Shown: positions 16,359-25,092, counted from the stretch's first letter. The stretch: DNA of 64,000 bases from Streptomyces sp. Edi2 (GCF_040253635.1 NZ_JBEJGX010000003.1:2976001-3040000); one strand, 5' to 3'. Numbers and translations: made by a program. The notes: generated by a model from the sequence alone, not told the origin.

Positions 16359-17711
16359 ATGGCCAACTTCACCAAGTCCCGCGTGCCGCGCTTCTGTACC
16401 GAGGTGTACCAGAACCCCTGCCTGCCCGAAGGCGGGCGCGAGGTGCACGCCATCGTGACGGTCACCGCTACCGGGGGCGGCACGACCGGGGGCCGGCCGG
16501 TCCGTGCGGTGGGCACCGGCGGGCCGGACGCCGGCGTGGTGATCATGGTGGACTGCTCCGGGTCGATGGACCATCCCCCGGAGAAGATGCGCGGCGCTCG
16601 TGCGGCGACGGCCGCCGCCATCGACACCGTGCGCGACGGCGCCCGCTTCGCGGTGGTGGCCGGAACACACCGGGCCGCCGAGATCTTCCCCGGCGGCGGC
16701 CGGCTGGCCGTAGCCGGTGCGGCAACCCGCGCACGGGCGAAGGAGGCCCTGCGGAAGCTGAGCGCGGGCGGCGGTACGGCCATCGGGACCTGGCTGCGGC
16801 TGACCGGCCGGCTGCTGTCGGACGCCGAGGTGGGTATCCGGCACGCCGTTCTGCTCACCGACGGCCGCAATGAACACGAGTCATCGCAGGAGCTGCGCGC
16901 CGTCCTGGACGCCTGCGCCGGCTCGTTCACCTGCGACGCCCGCGGCGTCGGCACGGACTGGGAGGTCAAGGAGGTCACCGGGATCGCCTCGGCGCTGCTC
17001 GGCACCGCCGATATCGTCGCCGACCCGGCGCACCTCACCACCGACTTCACGCAGCTGATGGAGAAGGCGATGGGCAAGGAGATCGCCGATGTCGCCCTGC
17101 GGCTGTGGACCCCGCTGGGCGCCGAGACCGTCTTCGTCAGGCAGGTGGCGCCCGCCGTGGCGGAGCTGACCGGTCGGCGCCGGGATGCGGGCCCGCGGTC
17201 GGGGGACTATCCGACCGGCTCCTGGGGCGACGAGTCCCGCGACTACCACCTCTGCCTGCGGGTCCCCGCAGCCGCCGTCGGCCAGGAAATGCTCGCCTGC
17301 CGCGTCTCGTTGATCATCTCCGCGCCGGACGGCCCTGCCCCGTCCGCCACCCCGCCGCGCCCCCTGGCGCAGGGGCTCGTACGCGCCGTGTGGACGGACG
17401 ATGTGACCGCTTCCACATCGATCAATCCGCAGGTCGCGCACTACACAGGACAGGCGGAACTGGCATATGTCATCCAGCAGGGCCTGGATGCCCGCAAGTC
17501 GGGTGATACCGACGGCGCCATGGCGAAACTGGGCCGTGCGGTGCAGCTGGCAGGCGTCTCGGGCAACGAGGAGACTGCGAAACTGCTTGCGAAGGTGGTG
17601 GACGTCGTCGATGCGGCGACCGGTACTGTGCGACTGAAGGCGAAGGTCGCCGAAGCGGACGAGATGACTCTCGAGACGCGCTCGACGAAAACCGTTCGCA
17701 TGAAGAATTAG
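16359..17711 (+). CDS. Cytoplasmic von Willebrand factor A (VWA) domain protein
   Basis: 450 residues from ATG 16359 with AAGGAG eight bases upstream. No signal peptide. The VWA fold starts near residue 58 with the metal-ion-dependent adhesion motif VVIMVDCSGSMD (Asp65, Ser67, Ser69) and continues FAVVAGTHRAAEIF, GGGTAIGTWLRLTGRLL and HAVLLTDGRNEHES. The C-terminal part is beta-rich with a helical AELAYVIQQGLDARKSGDTDGAMAKLGRAVQL repeat that looks TPR-like (given here in overlapping short pieces only). It probably forms protein complexes within the phospho-signalling locus; 60 bases separate it from the FHA gene. Confidence 0.88.
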   Translation: MANFTKSRVPRFCTEVYQNPCLPEGGREVHAIVTVTATGGGTTGGRPVRAVGTGGPDAGVVIMVDCSGSMDHPPEKMRGARAATAAAIDTVRDGARFAVVAGTHRAAEIFPGGGRLAVAGAATRARAKEALRKLSAGGGTAIGTWLRLTGRLLSDAEVGIRHAVLLTDGRNEHESSQELRAVLDACAGSFTCDARGVGTDWEVKEVTGIASALLGTADIVADPAHLTTDFTQLMEKAMGKEIADVALRLWTPLGAETVFVRQVAPAVAELTGRRRDAGPRSGDYPTGSWGDESRDYHLCLRVPAAAVGQEMLACRVSLIISAPDGPAPSATPPRPLAQGLVRAVWTDDVTASTSINPQVAHYTGQAELAYVIQQGLDARKSGDTDGAMAKLGRAVQLAGVSGNEETAKLLAKVVDVVDAATGTVRLKAKVAEADEMTLETRSTKTVRMKN

Positions 17712-17771
17712 CCACGATCAGTACCGAGCAGTTCCACCGCAGCACATCGGTACGGAGGGGGAAGAACCGAC

Positions 17772-19475
17772 ATGCCGACCTGCCCGAGCGGCCACCAGTC
17801 GGTGGCCGAAGACTGGTGCGAGGTGTGCGGCCAGCGGATGGCGGGCGCTGTGCCCCCGTCGCCCTCCTTGCCTGCAGGATTCCTGAACACGCCGCCCGGC
17901 CCGCCGCCCGGACAGCCCGGCCCGCCCCCTGGACAGCCCGGCCCGCCCCCCGGCCAGCCCGGCCCGCCGCCCGGCGGCCCCGGCCCCGGCTTCGGCGGCC
18001 CCGGCGCACCGGACGGCCAGGGCGGCCAGGACAGCCAGGGCGGCTACGGCTTCCCGCCCCCGGCACCCGGCCCCCAGGGCGGCCAGGACGGCTACGGTTT
18101 CCCGCCCCCCGCTCCCGGCCCCGGCGGCCCCGGCCCCCAGGGCGGCCAGGACGGCTACGGTTTCCCGCCGCCCGCCCCCGGCCCCGCGGCTCCCGGCCCC
18201 GGCACCCAGGGTGGTCAGGGCGGCCAGGGCGGCTACGGCTTCCCGCCCCCCGCGCCGGGCCCCCAGGGCGGCCCCGGGCAGCCCGGTCCGTCCGGGCAGC
18301 CCGGCCAGTCCGAGACCTGCCCTCAGTGCGGTACCCCGCGTGAGGCGATGGCGCCGTTCTGTGAGGGCTGCCGCTACAACTTCCTCACCAACTCCCCCAC
18401 GTCCTACGCGCCGCCGCAGCCGGGCCCGCAGGGCGGCCAGGGCGGCTATGGCTTCCCCCCGCCCGCACCCGGGCCGCAGGGTGGCCAGGACGGCTACGGC
18501 TTCCCGCCCCCGCAGCAGCCCCAGCCCCAGCCCCCGCAGCAGCACGGCATGCCCCCCGGCGGCCCCGGCGGCTTCCCGGGTCAGCCGGGCCCCGGCGGCC
18601 CCGGTCAGCCCGGCCCCGGCAATTTTCCCGACCAGCCCGGCCCGGGCGGTTTCCCTGACCAGCCCGGCCCCGGTGGCTACCCCGGCATGCCCGGCCCCGG
18701 CCCGGCCGGCCAGCCCGGCCCGCCGCAGCAGCAGCAGGGCGGCGACGACTGGACGCTGAATCCGCCGAGCGCCCAGCCCGGGCCCCCGCCGATGGCACCC
18801 GCCCCGCCCGGACCGGGCCCGCAGGCCCCGTTCGAACAGCAGCCGCCGTCGCCGTTCCCGCCCCAGCCGCAGGCCCCGTACGAACAGCAGCAGCCGCAGG
18901 CTCCGTTCGAGCAGCAGCAGCCCGGCCCGTACGAGCAGCAGCAGCAGCCCGCGCCGTTCGAGCAGCAGCAGATGCCGCCGCAGCAGCAGCCCGGGCCCGA
19001 CCAGCAGTGGAACGGCGGCCCCGGCCAGGGGCCCGCGGCACCGCCGCAGGGTCCGCAGCCGGTCGTCGGCAACGGCTGGGTGGTGGCGATCGCGCCGGAC
19101 CGCGAGTACTTCATGGCGATGATGGGCCGCAGCGGCCCGGAGGCGGCGGGGCTCAATCTGCCCTCGTACTCCCCCGAGCAGGTGCTCCCGCTCGCCAACG
19201 GACAGATCGCGGTCGGCCGCCGCCGGAACAGCACCGGTGAGGCCCCGGACATCGATCTGGGCAGCACGCCGGAGGACCCGGGCGTCTCGCACCAGCACGC
19301 GCTGCTGGTGCAGCAGCAGGACGGCAGCTGGGCGGTGGTGGACCAGAACTCCACCAACGGCACGACGGTCAACCTCGCCGAGGACCCCATCCAGCCCTAT
19401 GTGCCGGTACCGCTCCATGAGGGCGACCGGGTGCATGTCGGTGCCTGGACGACGCTGACCGTCCGCCGCGGCTGA
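17772..19475 (+). CDS. FHA-domain protein with zinc ribbons and a Gly/Pro/Gln-rich region
   Basis: 567 residues from ATG 17772. An N-terminal zinc knuckle (CPSGH, CEVCG) is followed by a low-complexity stretch with six GYGFPPPAPGP-type copies, a second ribbon (CPQCGTPREAMAPFCEGC), more Pro/Gln-rich sequence (FEQQQP, PYEQQQ) and a C-terminal FHA domain: GQIAVGRRRNST, DPGVSHQHALLVQ, and DQNSTNGTTVN. FHA domains bind phosphothreonine. Located downstream of PknG and PP2C, it is a reasonable counterpart of the mycobacterial PknG substrate GarA, though GarA is far shorter and has an N-terminal phospho-site motif that I do not see here. Confidence 0.9.
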   Translation: MPTCPSGHQSVAEDWCEVCGQRMAGAVPPSPSLPAGFLNTPPGPPPGQPGPPPGQPGPPPGQPGPPPGGPGPGFGGPGAPDGQGGQDSQGGYGFPPPAPGPQGGQDGYGFPPPAPGPGGPGPQGGQDGYGFPPPAPGPAAPGPGTQGGQGGQGGYGFPPPAPGPQGGPGQPGPSGQPGQSETCPQCGTPREAMAPFCEGCRYNFLTNSPTSYAPPQPGPQGGQGGYGFPPPAPGPQGGQDGYGFPPPQQPQPQPPQQHGMPPGGPGGFPGQPGPGGPGQPGPGNFPDQPGPGGFPDQPGPGGYPGMPGPGPAGQPGPPQQQQGGDDWTLNPPSAQPGPPPMAPAPPGPGPQAPFEQQPPSPFPPQPQAPYEQQQPQAPFEQQQPGPYEQQQQPAPFEQQQMPPQQQPGPDQQWNGGPGQGPAAPPQGPQPVVGNGWVVAIAPDREYFMAMMGRSGPEAAGLNLPSYSPEQVLPLANGQIAVGRRRNSTGEAPDIDLGSTPEDPGVSHQHALLVQQQDGSWAVVDQNSTNGTTVNLAEDPIQPYVPVPLHEGDRVHVGAWTTLTVRRG

Positions 19476-19500
19476 CCCGCCGCAGGCCACCGGGCGCCCC

Positions 19501-19528
19501 CGGGGCGTGATCAACCGGTCACGCCCCG
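19501..19528 (+). terminator. Hairpin after the FHA gene
   Basis: CGGGGCGTGA (19501-19510) pairs perfectly with TCACGCCCCG (19519-19528) around an 8-base loop, 26 bases after the FHA stop. It likely ends the signalling transcript before the globin gene. Confidence 0.65.
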
Positions 19529-19627
19529 GCCGCATTTCCGGCCGCACTGCGGTCGCGGTCCGGCCGTGACCGGTCTCTCCGTCCTACGACCGAAGTCCTC
19601 GGCCGGGGCGTCTGCCACCATGGACGG

Positions 19628-20032
19628 GTGAACAAGATTCCACGCGGCACGCTCGAGGAGCAGACCTTCTACGAACAGGTCGGTGGCGAGGAGACCTTCC
19701 GGCGCCTGGTGCACCGCTTCTACCAGGGAGTCGCCGAGGACCCGCTGCTGCGGCCGATGTACCCGGAGGAGGACCTGGGCCCGGCCGAGGAGCGGCTTGC
19801 GCTCTTCCTCATGCAGTACTGGGGCGGCCCCCGTACGTACAGCGACGGGCGCGGACACCCGCGGCTGCGGATGCGGCACGCCCCCTTCACCGTCGACCGG
19901 GCCGCCCACGACGCCTGGCTGCGCCACATGCGGGACGCGGTGGACTCCCTCGACCTGTCCGAGGCCCACGCCACGCAGCTGTGGAACTACCTGACGTACG
20001 CGGCCGCCTCGATGATCAACGCCGCGGACTGA
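19628..20032 (+). CDS. glbO: Group II truncated hemoglobin (GlbO type)
   Basis: 134 residues from GTG 19628; the ribosome site is weak. The sequence has the group II pattern: FYEQVGGEETFRRLVHRFY, LRPMYPEEDLGPAEERL, FLMQYWGGPRTYSDGRGHP with the conserved Trp of helix G, and RMRHAPFTV with the proximal-histidine region. These small haem proteins bind oxygen and detoxify or sense reactive nitrogen and oxygen species. It follows the FHA gene but sits behind a hairpin, so it may have its own promoter. It converges on the minus-strand gene at 20183; the 150 bases between show nothing notable. Confidence 0.92.
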   Translation: MNKIPRGTLEEQTFYEQVGGEETFRRLVHRFYQGVAEDPLLRPMYPEEDLGPAEERLALFLMQYWGGPRTYSDGRGHPRLRMRHAPFTVDRAAHDAWLRHMRDAVDSLDLSEAHATQLWNYLTYAAASMINAAD

Positions 20033-20182
20033 CACGGCCGTACGCGTGCCGGCGCGGACCCACACGGCCTGACGCACGCCGCCCGGCTGTGTGAGTCCGG
20101 GTGTGATGCGTTCCACGGTCCGCTCGCGCCGGCACGCGTCGGTGGTCCGCTCCGGCGCGCGCCGGTCCGCCTCACCGCCTGG

Positions 20183-20983
20183 TCAGGCAGGCGTGACGGT
20201 GAGCCCCGAGAGTCCGGTCAGCCCTTCCGGGCCCCCGGTCCGTACGGCGATCGACCCGTACGGGGTGCTCAGCCGCAGCCAGCCGCCCGAGGACAGCAGG
20301 CTCAGCGGCTGGGGCTGCGGTACGGGGCCGGGGGCAGCGGCGCCGGAAGACGTACCGCTCCCCACGAGCGCACCCGCCCGCGCCGGCCGGAGAAAGCCCA
20401 GCGACTGCGCGGCATGGGCGGCACGCAGCGGAAGATGGGTGTCGCCGAGGGTCCGCGACCAGATCTCCCGGCCGATACGGTCCCGTTCGCTGCGGGTGCG
20501 GTGCTGCGGCGGCAACGCCTCGTCACGGGCCCGGAATTCGGCGACCGCACCGGCCACCGCACGCAGCAGTGCCTCGGGCGCGGGCAGTCCCGGCACCCGC
20601 TGCCAGCCGCCGCGCGGCGGCAGCAGCCCCGTCCACGGCGGACCGGTCACCGCGGCGGGCACGGTCACCACGCCCGCCGGCTCCTCGATGCCGTCGAGGA
20701 GTTCACCGGCCGAGACGGTGGCGTCCACAGCGGTGTGCGCGGCGTGCGCAGCGCTGTCCCCGGCGTCCGGAGTGCCGTTTCCGGCGTCCGCGGTGCCGTT
20801 CCCGGCGAGCCGGGCGGTGCGGATCGCCAGCACCTCGAAGGACGGCGGGCGGCCGAAGACGGCAAGCACCCCGCCGCCGGCCTGGAGGCGTACCGCGGCG
20901 GCCTTGTCGTAGTGGATCAGCCGGGCAAGGAAGGCGGCGAGATCCGCCGCCTCCCCCGCGTCGGCCAGGTGAAGCGCCGTCAT
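20183..20983 (-). CDS. Conserved hypothetical protein coupled to a thioesterase
   Basis: 266 residues from ATG 20983, which overlaps the thioesterase stop as ATGA. No recognised enzyme motif. The N-terminal part (DLAAFLARLIHYDKAAAVRLQ) is helical, followed by a VLAVFGRPPSFEVLAIRTARL strand-helix unit, an Ala/Gly/Asp-rich insert with GNGT/D-A-G-N repeats, a helical centre (RDEALPPQHRTRSERDRIGR) and a beta-rich end. Likely cytoplasmic. Translational coupling to the thioesterase and position behind EttA suggest a core chromosomal operon rather than accessory DNA. Confidence 0.75.
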   Translation of the reverse strand: MTALHLADAGEAADLAAFLARLIHYDKAAAVRLQAGGGVLAVFGRPPSFEVLAIRTARLAGNGTADAGNGTPDAGDSAAHAAHTAVDATVSAGELLDGIEEPAGVVTVPAAVTGPPWTGLLPPRGGWQRVPGLPAPEALLRAVAGAVAEFRARDEALPPQHRTRSERDRIGREIWSRTLGDTHLPLRAAHAAQSLGFLRPARAGALVGSGTSSGAAAPGPVPQPQPLSLLSSGGWLRLSTPYGSIAVRTGGPEGLTGLSGLTVTPA

Positions 20984-21438
20984 ACCGCGGCGGTCCCCTT
21001 CGGGTGCGACGTCTGGTGTGACGTCTGGTGTGACGCGTCGTCCAGATACTCCTTGAGGATCGCCTTCTCCTCCGCGGTGAGGCGGCGCGGGCGCTCCTCG
21101 GTGAAGTTGTACGGGACGACGACGGTCGAGGCGCGCAGGTAGAGCGCGTCCTCGTCCTTGACCTCGTAGCCGACCGTCATCGACGCGGCGCTGATCTTCG
21201 TCACCCACAGTTCGACGGTCACCGGGGCGGGCCGGTGCACCAGCGGCCGCACATAGTCGATCTCGTGCCGGGCGACGACCGAGCCGCCCGTGAACGACGG
21301 ACTGCCGCCCTCCGGCGCCAGCCGGCGCATGAAGTCGATCCGCGCCTCTTCGAGGTAGCGGACGAACACCGCGTTGTTGACATGGCCGAACGCGTCCATG
21401 TCCGACCAGCGCAGGGGGCAGGAGTAGAGGTAACGCAC
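20980..21438 (-). CDS. Acyl-CoA thioesterase, 4HBT hotdog fold
   Basis: 152 residues from GTG 21438, five bases after the EttA stop. The hotdog signature is clear: LRWSDMDAFGHVNNAVFVRYLEE is represented by the catalytic Asp13/Asp15 region, His19 and Asn21, followed by an ARIDFMRRL helix and paired strands (HEIDYVRPLVHR, ELWVTKISAASMTVGYEV). The family hydrolyses acyl-CoA thioesters such as 4-hydroxybenzoyl-CoA or medium acyl-CoAs; substrate is not predictable. It sits in a minus-strand operon EttA-thioesterase-hypothetical with an ATGA overlap downstream. Confidence 0.87.
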   Translation of the reverse strand: MRYLYSCPLRWSDMDAFGHVNNAVFVRYLEEARIDFMRRLAPEGGSPSFTGGSVVARHEIDYVRPLVHRPAPVTVELWVTKISAASMTVGYEVKDEDALYLRASTVVVPYNFTEERPRRLTAEEKAILKEYLDDASHQTSHQTSHPKGTAAV

Positions 21439-21443
21439 GGCGG

Positions 21444-23108
21444 TCAGCCCCGGGTCAGCTTCTTGTACGTGGCGCGGTGCGGGCGGGCCGCGTCCGCACC
21501 GAGGCGCTCGATCTTGTTCTTCTCGTACGACTCGAAGTTGCCCTCGAACCAGAACCACCGGGATTCGCCCTCGTACGCCAGGATGTGCGTGGCGACGCGG
21601 TCCAGGAACCAGCGGTCGTGGGAGACGACCACGGCGCAGCCCGGGAACTCCAGGAGCGCGTTCTCCAGCGAGGACAGGGTCTCGACGTCGAGGTCGTTGG
21701 TCGGCTCGTCGAGGAGCAGCAGGTTGCCGCCCTGCTTGAGGGTGAGCGCCAGGTTGAGGCGGTTGCGCTCACCACCGGAGAGCACCCCGGCCGGCTTCTG
21801 CTGGTCCGGGCCCTTGAAGCCGAACGCGGACACATAGGCGCGCGAGGGCATCTCGACCTGGCCGACGTTGATGTAGTCGAGCTCGTCGGAGACCACGGCC
21901 CACAGGGTCTTCTTGGGGTCGATGTTCTCGCGGCTCTGGTCGACGTAGGAGATCTTGACGGTCTCGCCGACCTTGATGTCGCCGGAGTCCGGGGTCTCCA
22001 GACCCTGGAGCATCTTGAACAGCGTGGTCTTGCCGGCGCCGTTCGGGCCGATGACGCCGACGATGCCGTTGCGCGGCAGCGTGAAGCTCAGGTTCTCGAT
22101 CAGGACCTTCTCGCCGAAGGCCTTGTTGAGCTTGTCGACCTCGACGACGACATTGCCCAGACGCGGGCCCGGCGGGATCTGGATCTCCTCGAAGTCCAGC
22201 TTCCGCATCTTGTCGGCCTCGGCGGCCATTTCCTCGTAACGGGCCAGTCGCGACTTGGACTTGGCCTGCCGCCCCTTGGCGTTGGAGCGGACCCACTCCA
22301 GCTCTTCCTTCAGACGCTTGGCACGCTTGGCGTCCTTCTGGCCCTCGACCTTGAGACGGGTCTCCTTGGTCTCCAGGTACTTGGAGTAGTTGCCCTCGTA
22401 GCCGTGCAGGCGGCCGCGGTCGACCTCACAGATCCACTGGGCGACGTGGTCGAGGAAGTACCGGTCGTGGGTGACGGCGACGACGGTGCCGGGGTACTTC
22501 GCGAGGTGCTGCTCCAGCCACTGCACGGACTCGGCGTCCAGGTGGTTGGTGGGCTCGTCGAGGAGCAGCAGGTCGGGGGCTTCCAGCAGCAGCTTGCACA
22601 GCGCGACGCGGCGGCGCTCACCACCGGAGAGGTTGGTGACCGGCCAGTCGCCGGGCGGGCAGCCCAGCGCGTCCATGGCCTGCTCCAGCTGGGTGTCCAG
22701 GTCCCACGCGTTGGCGTGGTCAAGGTCCTCCTGGAGCTTGCCCATCTCCTCCATCAGCGCGTCGGAGTAGTCGGTCGCCATGAGCTCGGCGACCTCGTTG
22801 AAGCGGTGGAGCTTGCCCATGGTCTCGGCGGCGCCGTCCTGCACGTTCTGCAGCACCGTCTTGGACTCGTCCAGCGGCGGCTCCTGCAGGAGCATGCCGA
22901 CGGTGTAGCCCGGGGAGAGGAACGCGTCACCGTTCGACGGCTGCTCAAGACCGGCCATGATCTTCAGCACCGTGGACTTACCGGCGCCGTTGGGACCCAC
23001 GACACCGATCTTTGCGCCCGGCAGGAAGCTCAGCGAGACGTCATCGAGGATGACCTTGTCGCCGTGCGCCTTGCGCGCCTTGCGCATCGTGTAGATGTAC
23101 TCAGCCAA
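21444..23108 (-). CDS. ettA: Energy-dependent translational throttle protein EttA (ABC-F ATPase)
   Basis: 554 residues from TTG 23108, chosen because AEYIYTMRKARKAHG is the normal N-terminus and the length equals that of E. coli EttA. Two ABC domains: Walker A GPNGAGKST (38-46) and GPNGAGKTT, signatures LSGGERRRVALC and LSGGERNRLNLA, Walker B LLLLDEPTNHLD and LLLLDEPTNDLD. An arm insertion and a charged linker (EWVRSNAKGRQAKSKSRL, the PtIM region) are present and there is no membrane domain. EttA gates the ribosome into elongation according to the ATP/ADP ratio. No strong ribosome site is visible before the TTG. Confidence 0.95.
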   Translation of the reverse strand: MAEYIYTMRKARKAHGDKVILDDVSLSFLPGAKIGVVGPNGAGKSTVLKIMAGLEQPSNGDAFLSPGYTVGMLLQEPPLDESKTVLQNVQDGAAETMGKLHRFNEVAELMATDYSDALMEEMGKLQEDLDHANAWDLDTQLEQAMDALGCPPGDWPVTNLSGGERRRVALCKLLLEAPDLLLLDEPTNHLDAESVQWLEQHLAKYPGTVVAVTHDRYFLDHVAQWICEVDRGRLHGYEGNYSKYLETKETRLKVEGQKDAKRAKRLKEELEWVRSNAKGRQAKSKSRLARYEEMAAEADKMRKLDFEEIQIPPGPRLGNVVVEVDKLNKAFGEKVLIENLSFTLPRNGIVGVIGPNGAGKTTLFKMLQGLETPDSGDIKVGETVKISYVDQSRENIDPKKTLWAVVSDELDYINVGQVEMPSRAYVSAFGFKGPDQQKPAGVLSGGERNRLNLALTLKQGGNLLLLDEPTNDLDVETLSSLENALLEFPGCAVVVSHDRWFLDRVATHILAYEGESRWFWFEGNFESYEKNKIERLGADAARPHRATYKKLTRG

Positions 23109-23361
23109 GAGAAACCGTCCGGCAGATTTGGATGGATCAGGGTCTGTGCGCCACCGCCCCAGGGCCGTCATACGCCGTGACCATGGGAAGGGCAGATACA
23201 CCCATCTTGCCGTACGCCCGTGCTCTGGCGGAAACGAGTAGGTCAGAGCGCCCCTGCTCAGCGCCCGACCCGCTACGACGCGGTGTCCGCCCGGTTGCCG
23301 TCTGTCAGCATTGACCGCTTTTGATCGCCGTGCGGCGGGCCTTCTTCCGCGGCCGGCGTTC

Positions 23362-23425
23362 GGGGCCGGGGCCGGGCGGGGCCAGGGCCAGGCGGGGCCA
23401 GGGCCGGGCGGGGCCAGGGCCGGGC
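23362..23425. repeat. Four 16-bp tandem GC repeats
   Basis: Units at 23362, 23378, 23394 and 23410 read GGGGCCRGGGCCRGGC, followed by a fifth broken copy. They lie in the 586-bp gap (23109-23694) between ettA and the thioester protein, which also holds a terminator and a 15-bp repeat but no gene I can support. Confidence 0.8.
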
Positions 23426-23502
23426 GGGGCAGGGGCCAGGGCCGGGGCGGGGACGAGGCCGGGGCTTCCCTGCGGGAGGGAGTTGCCCGGGGCCCGGACG
23501 CA

Positions 23503-23540
23503 GCAAGGCCCCGGAGCGCCGTTGCGCTCCGGGGCCTTGT
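23503..23540 (-). terminator. Strong hairpin terminator downstream of the thioester protein gene
   Basis: CAAGGCCCCGGAGCG (23504-23518) pairs perfectly with 23525-23539; one further C-G pair closes the loop to four bases. It lies about 155 bases beyond the minus-strand stop at 23695 and is symmetric, so it may end transcription in both directions. Confidence 0.8.
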
Positions 23541-23650
23541 TGCCGGCCGACCGGCGGCCGCTCGCTCACCTGAGGTGCCCGAGCGGCGCCGATGGCCACT
23601 GCTCGCCGGCTCTCACCGGTTCCGGCCAGGTATCACCGGACGCCGGGGGT

Positions 23651-23710
23651 CACCGAGCCGGGTGTCACTGAGCCGGGTGTCACTGAGCCGGGTGTCACTG
23701 AGCCGGGGTG
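23651..23710. repeat. Four 15-bp tandem repeats spanning a stop codon
   Basis: Units start at 23651, 23666, 23681 and 23696 with consensus CACTGAGCCGGGTGT. The stop codon (23695-23697) and last codons of the thioester surface protein lie inside the array, so copy-number change here would leave the protein end nearly intact. Confidence 0.85.
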
Positions 23711-25092
23711 CCGGTCTTCTTCTTGCGGAGGAAGAACACCGCGGCGCCGCCGACCACGACGAGGACGACCGCGACGCCCGCGATCATCGGGGTGGCGTTG
23801 CTGGAACCGGTCTCGGCGAGGTCGCCGCCCTTGTCGCCGCCCGTGCTGCCGCCGACCGAGGCCGGGCTGGGCTTGCTGGAGGGCTTGCCGCCGCCGCTGC
23901 CGGCGGTCTTGCAGTCCAGGACGCCGGAGAAGGACTTCTTGAAGCCGCCCTCACCCTTGATGGTGATGTTGTACGGCTGGTCCTCGGACACCGGGACGGT
24001 CACGGTCTGCGACTTGCCCGGGGCGATCTCGTAGTTCTTGCCGGAGAGCTGGAAGCGGAAGGCCTCATCGCCCTTGTTGGCCGCCGTGACGTCCACGCCG
24101 CCCTTGGCGCAGTTCTTCTCGGCGGTGATCGCCGGGATGGCGCCCTGCTTCTTCCAGGAGACCGTGGCGGCCGCGGAGACCGTGGACTCGCTGGAACCGG
24201 CCAGGATCTGGGTCTGGCTCTTGGCGTGCTCACCGATGCCGGTGAAGGCACGGCCGACCGGGACCTTGGTGGCGGCCTGCGCGGTCAGCGAGGTGCTGCC
24301 GTCGGCGGCGCCCTTGGGCACGTCGAAGAACAGCTGGGTGCCGTCGGCGGCGCTGGTGACCGGCTTGCCGTCCTTGCCGACGACCTTCACACCGGCCGGC
24401 ACACCGGCGGCGGGGGAGATCGTGACGCTGTCGGCGTTGGTGTGCACGGTGACCGGGCCGAGCTTGCTGCCGGACTTGCCGGACACCGCCGGCGGGTCCA
24501 GGGTCAGCGACGCCTTGGGCTCACCGACGTTCTGTGCGTTCTTCTCGAGGTAGTCGGCAAGCTTCTCGGCCGCCGGGTCGACCGCGTCCACCTTGACGTG
24601 GTCGGAGAAGCGCCAGATCGCGACCTGGGTGCCGGCCGCGGCGGTCTTCTCGGTGAGGTTCCCGGCGCCGGCCTTGGAGGCGAGCGTGGCCAGGTCGTTC
24701 ACCTGCGGGTACGAGTTCTGCAGAATCCAGCGGATCTTGCCCGCGTCCCCGTTGTTGTGCAGCGACGAGGCGCTCCAGGGCACTTCCTGGTACTTCGCCT
24801 GCTGCTGCGTCGGGTTGTGGATGTCGATGCAGTACGTCTGGAGCGTGCCGCCGTTGTCGACCGCCATCTCGAAGAGGCCCGCGCCTACGCGCTGGTCCCC
24901 TCCGTCGTTGTGCACGACCGCCTGGTCGAAGGTCTTCAGACCGCCGAGCGTGGCGGTGGCACCCCCGTGCGTGGGGGTCGTGTCATCCGCCGCGGCAGTG
25001 CCCGCGGTGGCTATCGCACCCGCCGCGACCAGGCCCGAGGCCACGACCGCGGCGGCAAGGCGAGCTGCGCCCCGCCTCTTCATCGAAAGCAT
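23695..25092 (-). CDS. Cys-Gln thioester-forming surface protein with LAETG sortase signal
   Basis: 465 residues from ATG 25092 (AGAGGGG upstream). Signal peptide (about 1-35, cut near AAADDT), then a thioester domain: Cys88 in LQTYCIDIHNPT and Gln156 in AAGTQVAIWRF, the pair that forms the internal bond, followed by beta-sandwich repeats, a Gly/Ser/Lys-rich wall-spanning stretch, the sorting motif LAETG (425-429), a hydrophobic helix and an RKKK tail. Class E sortases use LAxTG-type motifs in Streptomyces. Thioester domains can bind covalently to surfaces or host proteins; their role in Streptomyces is open. Monocistronic, with a terminator downstream. Confidence 0.93.
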   Translation of the reverse strand: MLSMKRRGAARLAAAVVASGLVAAGAIATAGTAAADDTTPTHGGATATLGGLKTFDQAVVHNDGGDQRVGAGLFEMAVDNGGTLQTYCIDIHNPTQQQAKYQEVPWSASSLHNNGDAGKIRWILQNSYPQVNDLATLASKAGAGNLTEKTAAAGTQVAIWRFSDHVKVDAVDPAAEKLADYLEKNAQNVGEPKASLTLDPPAVSGKSGSKLGPVTVHTNADSVTISPAAGVPAGVKVVGKDGKPVTSAADGTQLFFDVPKGAADGSTSLTAQAATKVPVGRAFTGIGEHAKSQTQILAGSSESTVSAAATVSWKKQGAIPAITAEKNCAKGGVDVTAANKGDEAFRFQLSGKNYEIAPGKSQTVTVPVSEDQPYNITIKGEGGFKKSFSGVLDCKTAGSGGGKPSSKPSPASVGGSTGGDKGGDLAETGSSNATPMIAGVAVVLVVVGGAAVFFLRKKKTGTPAQ

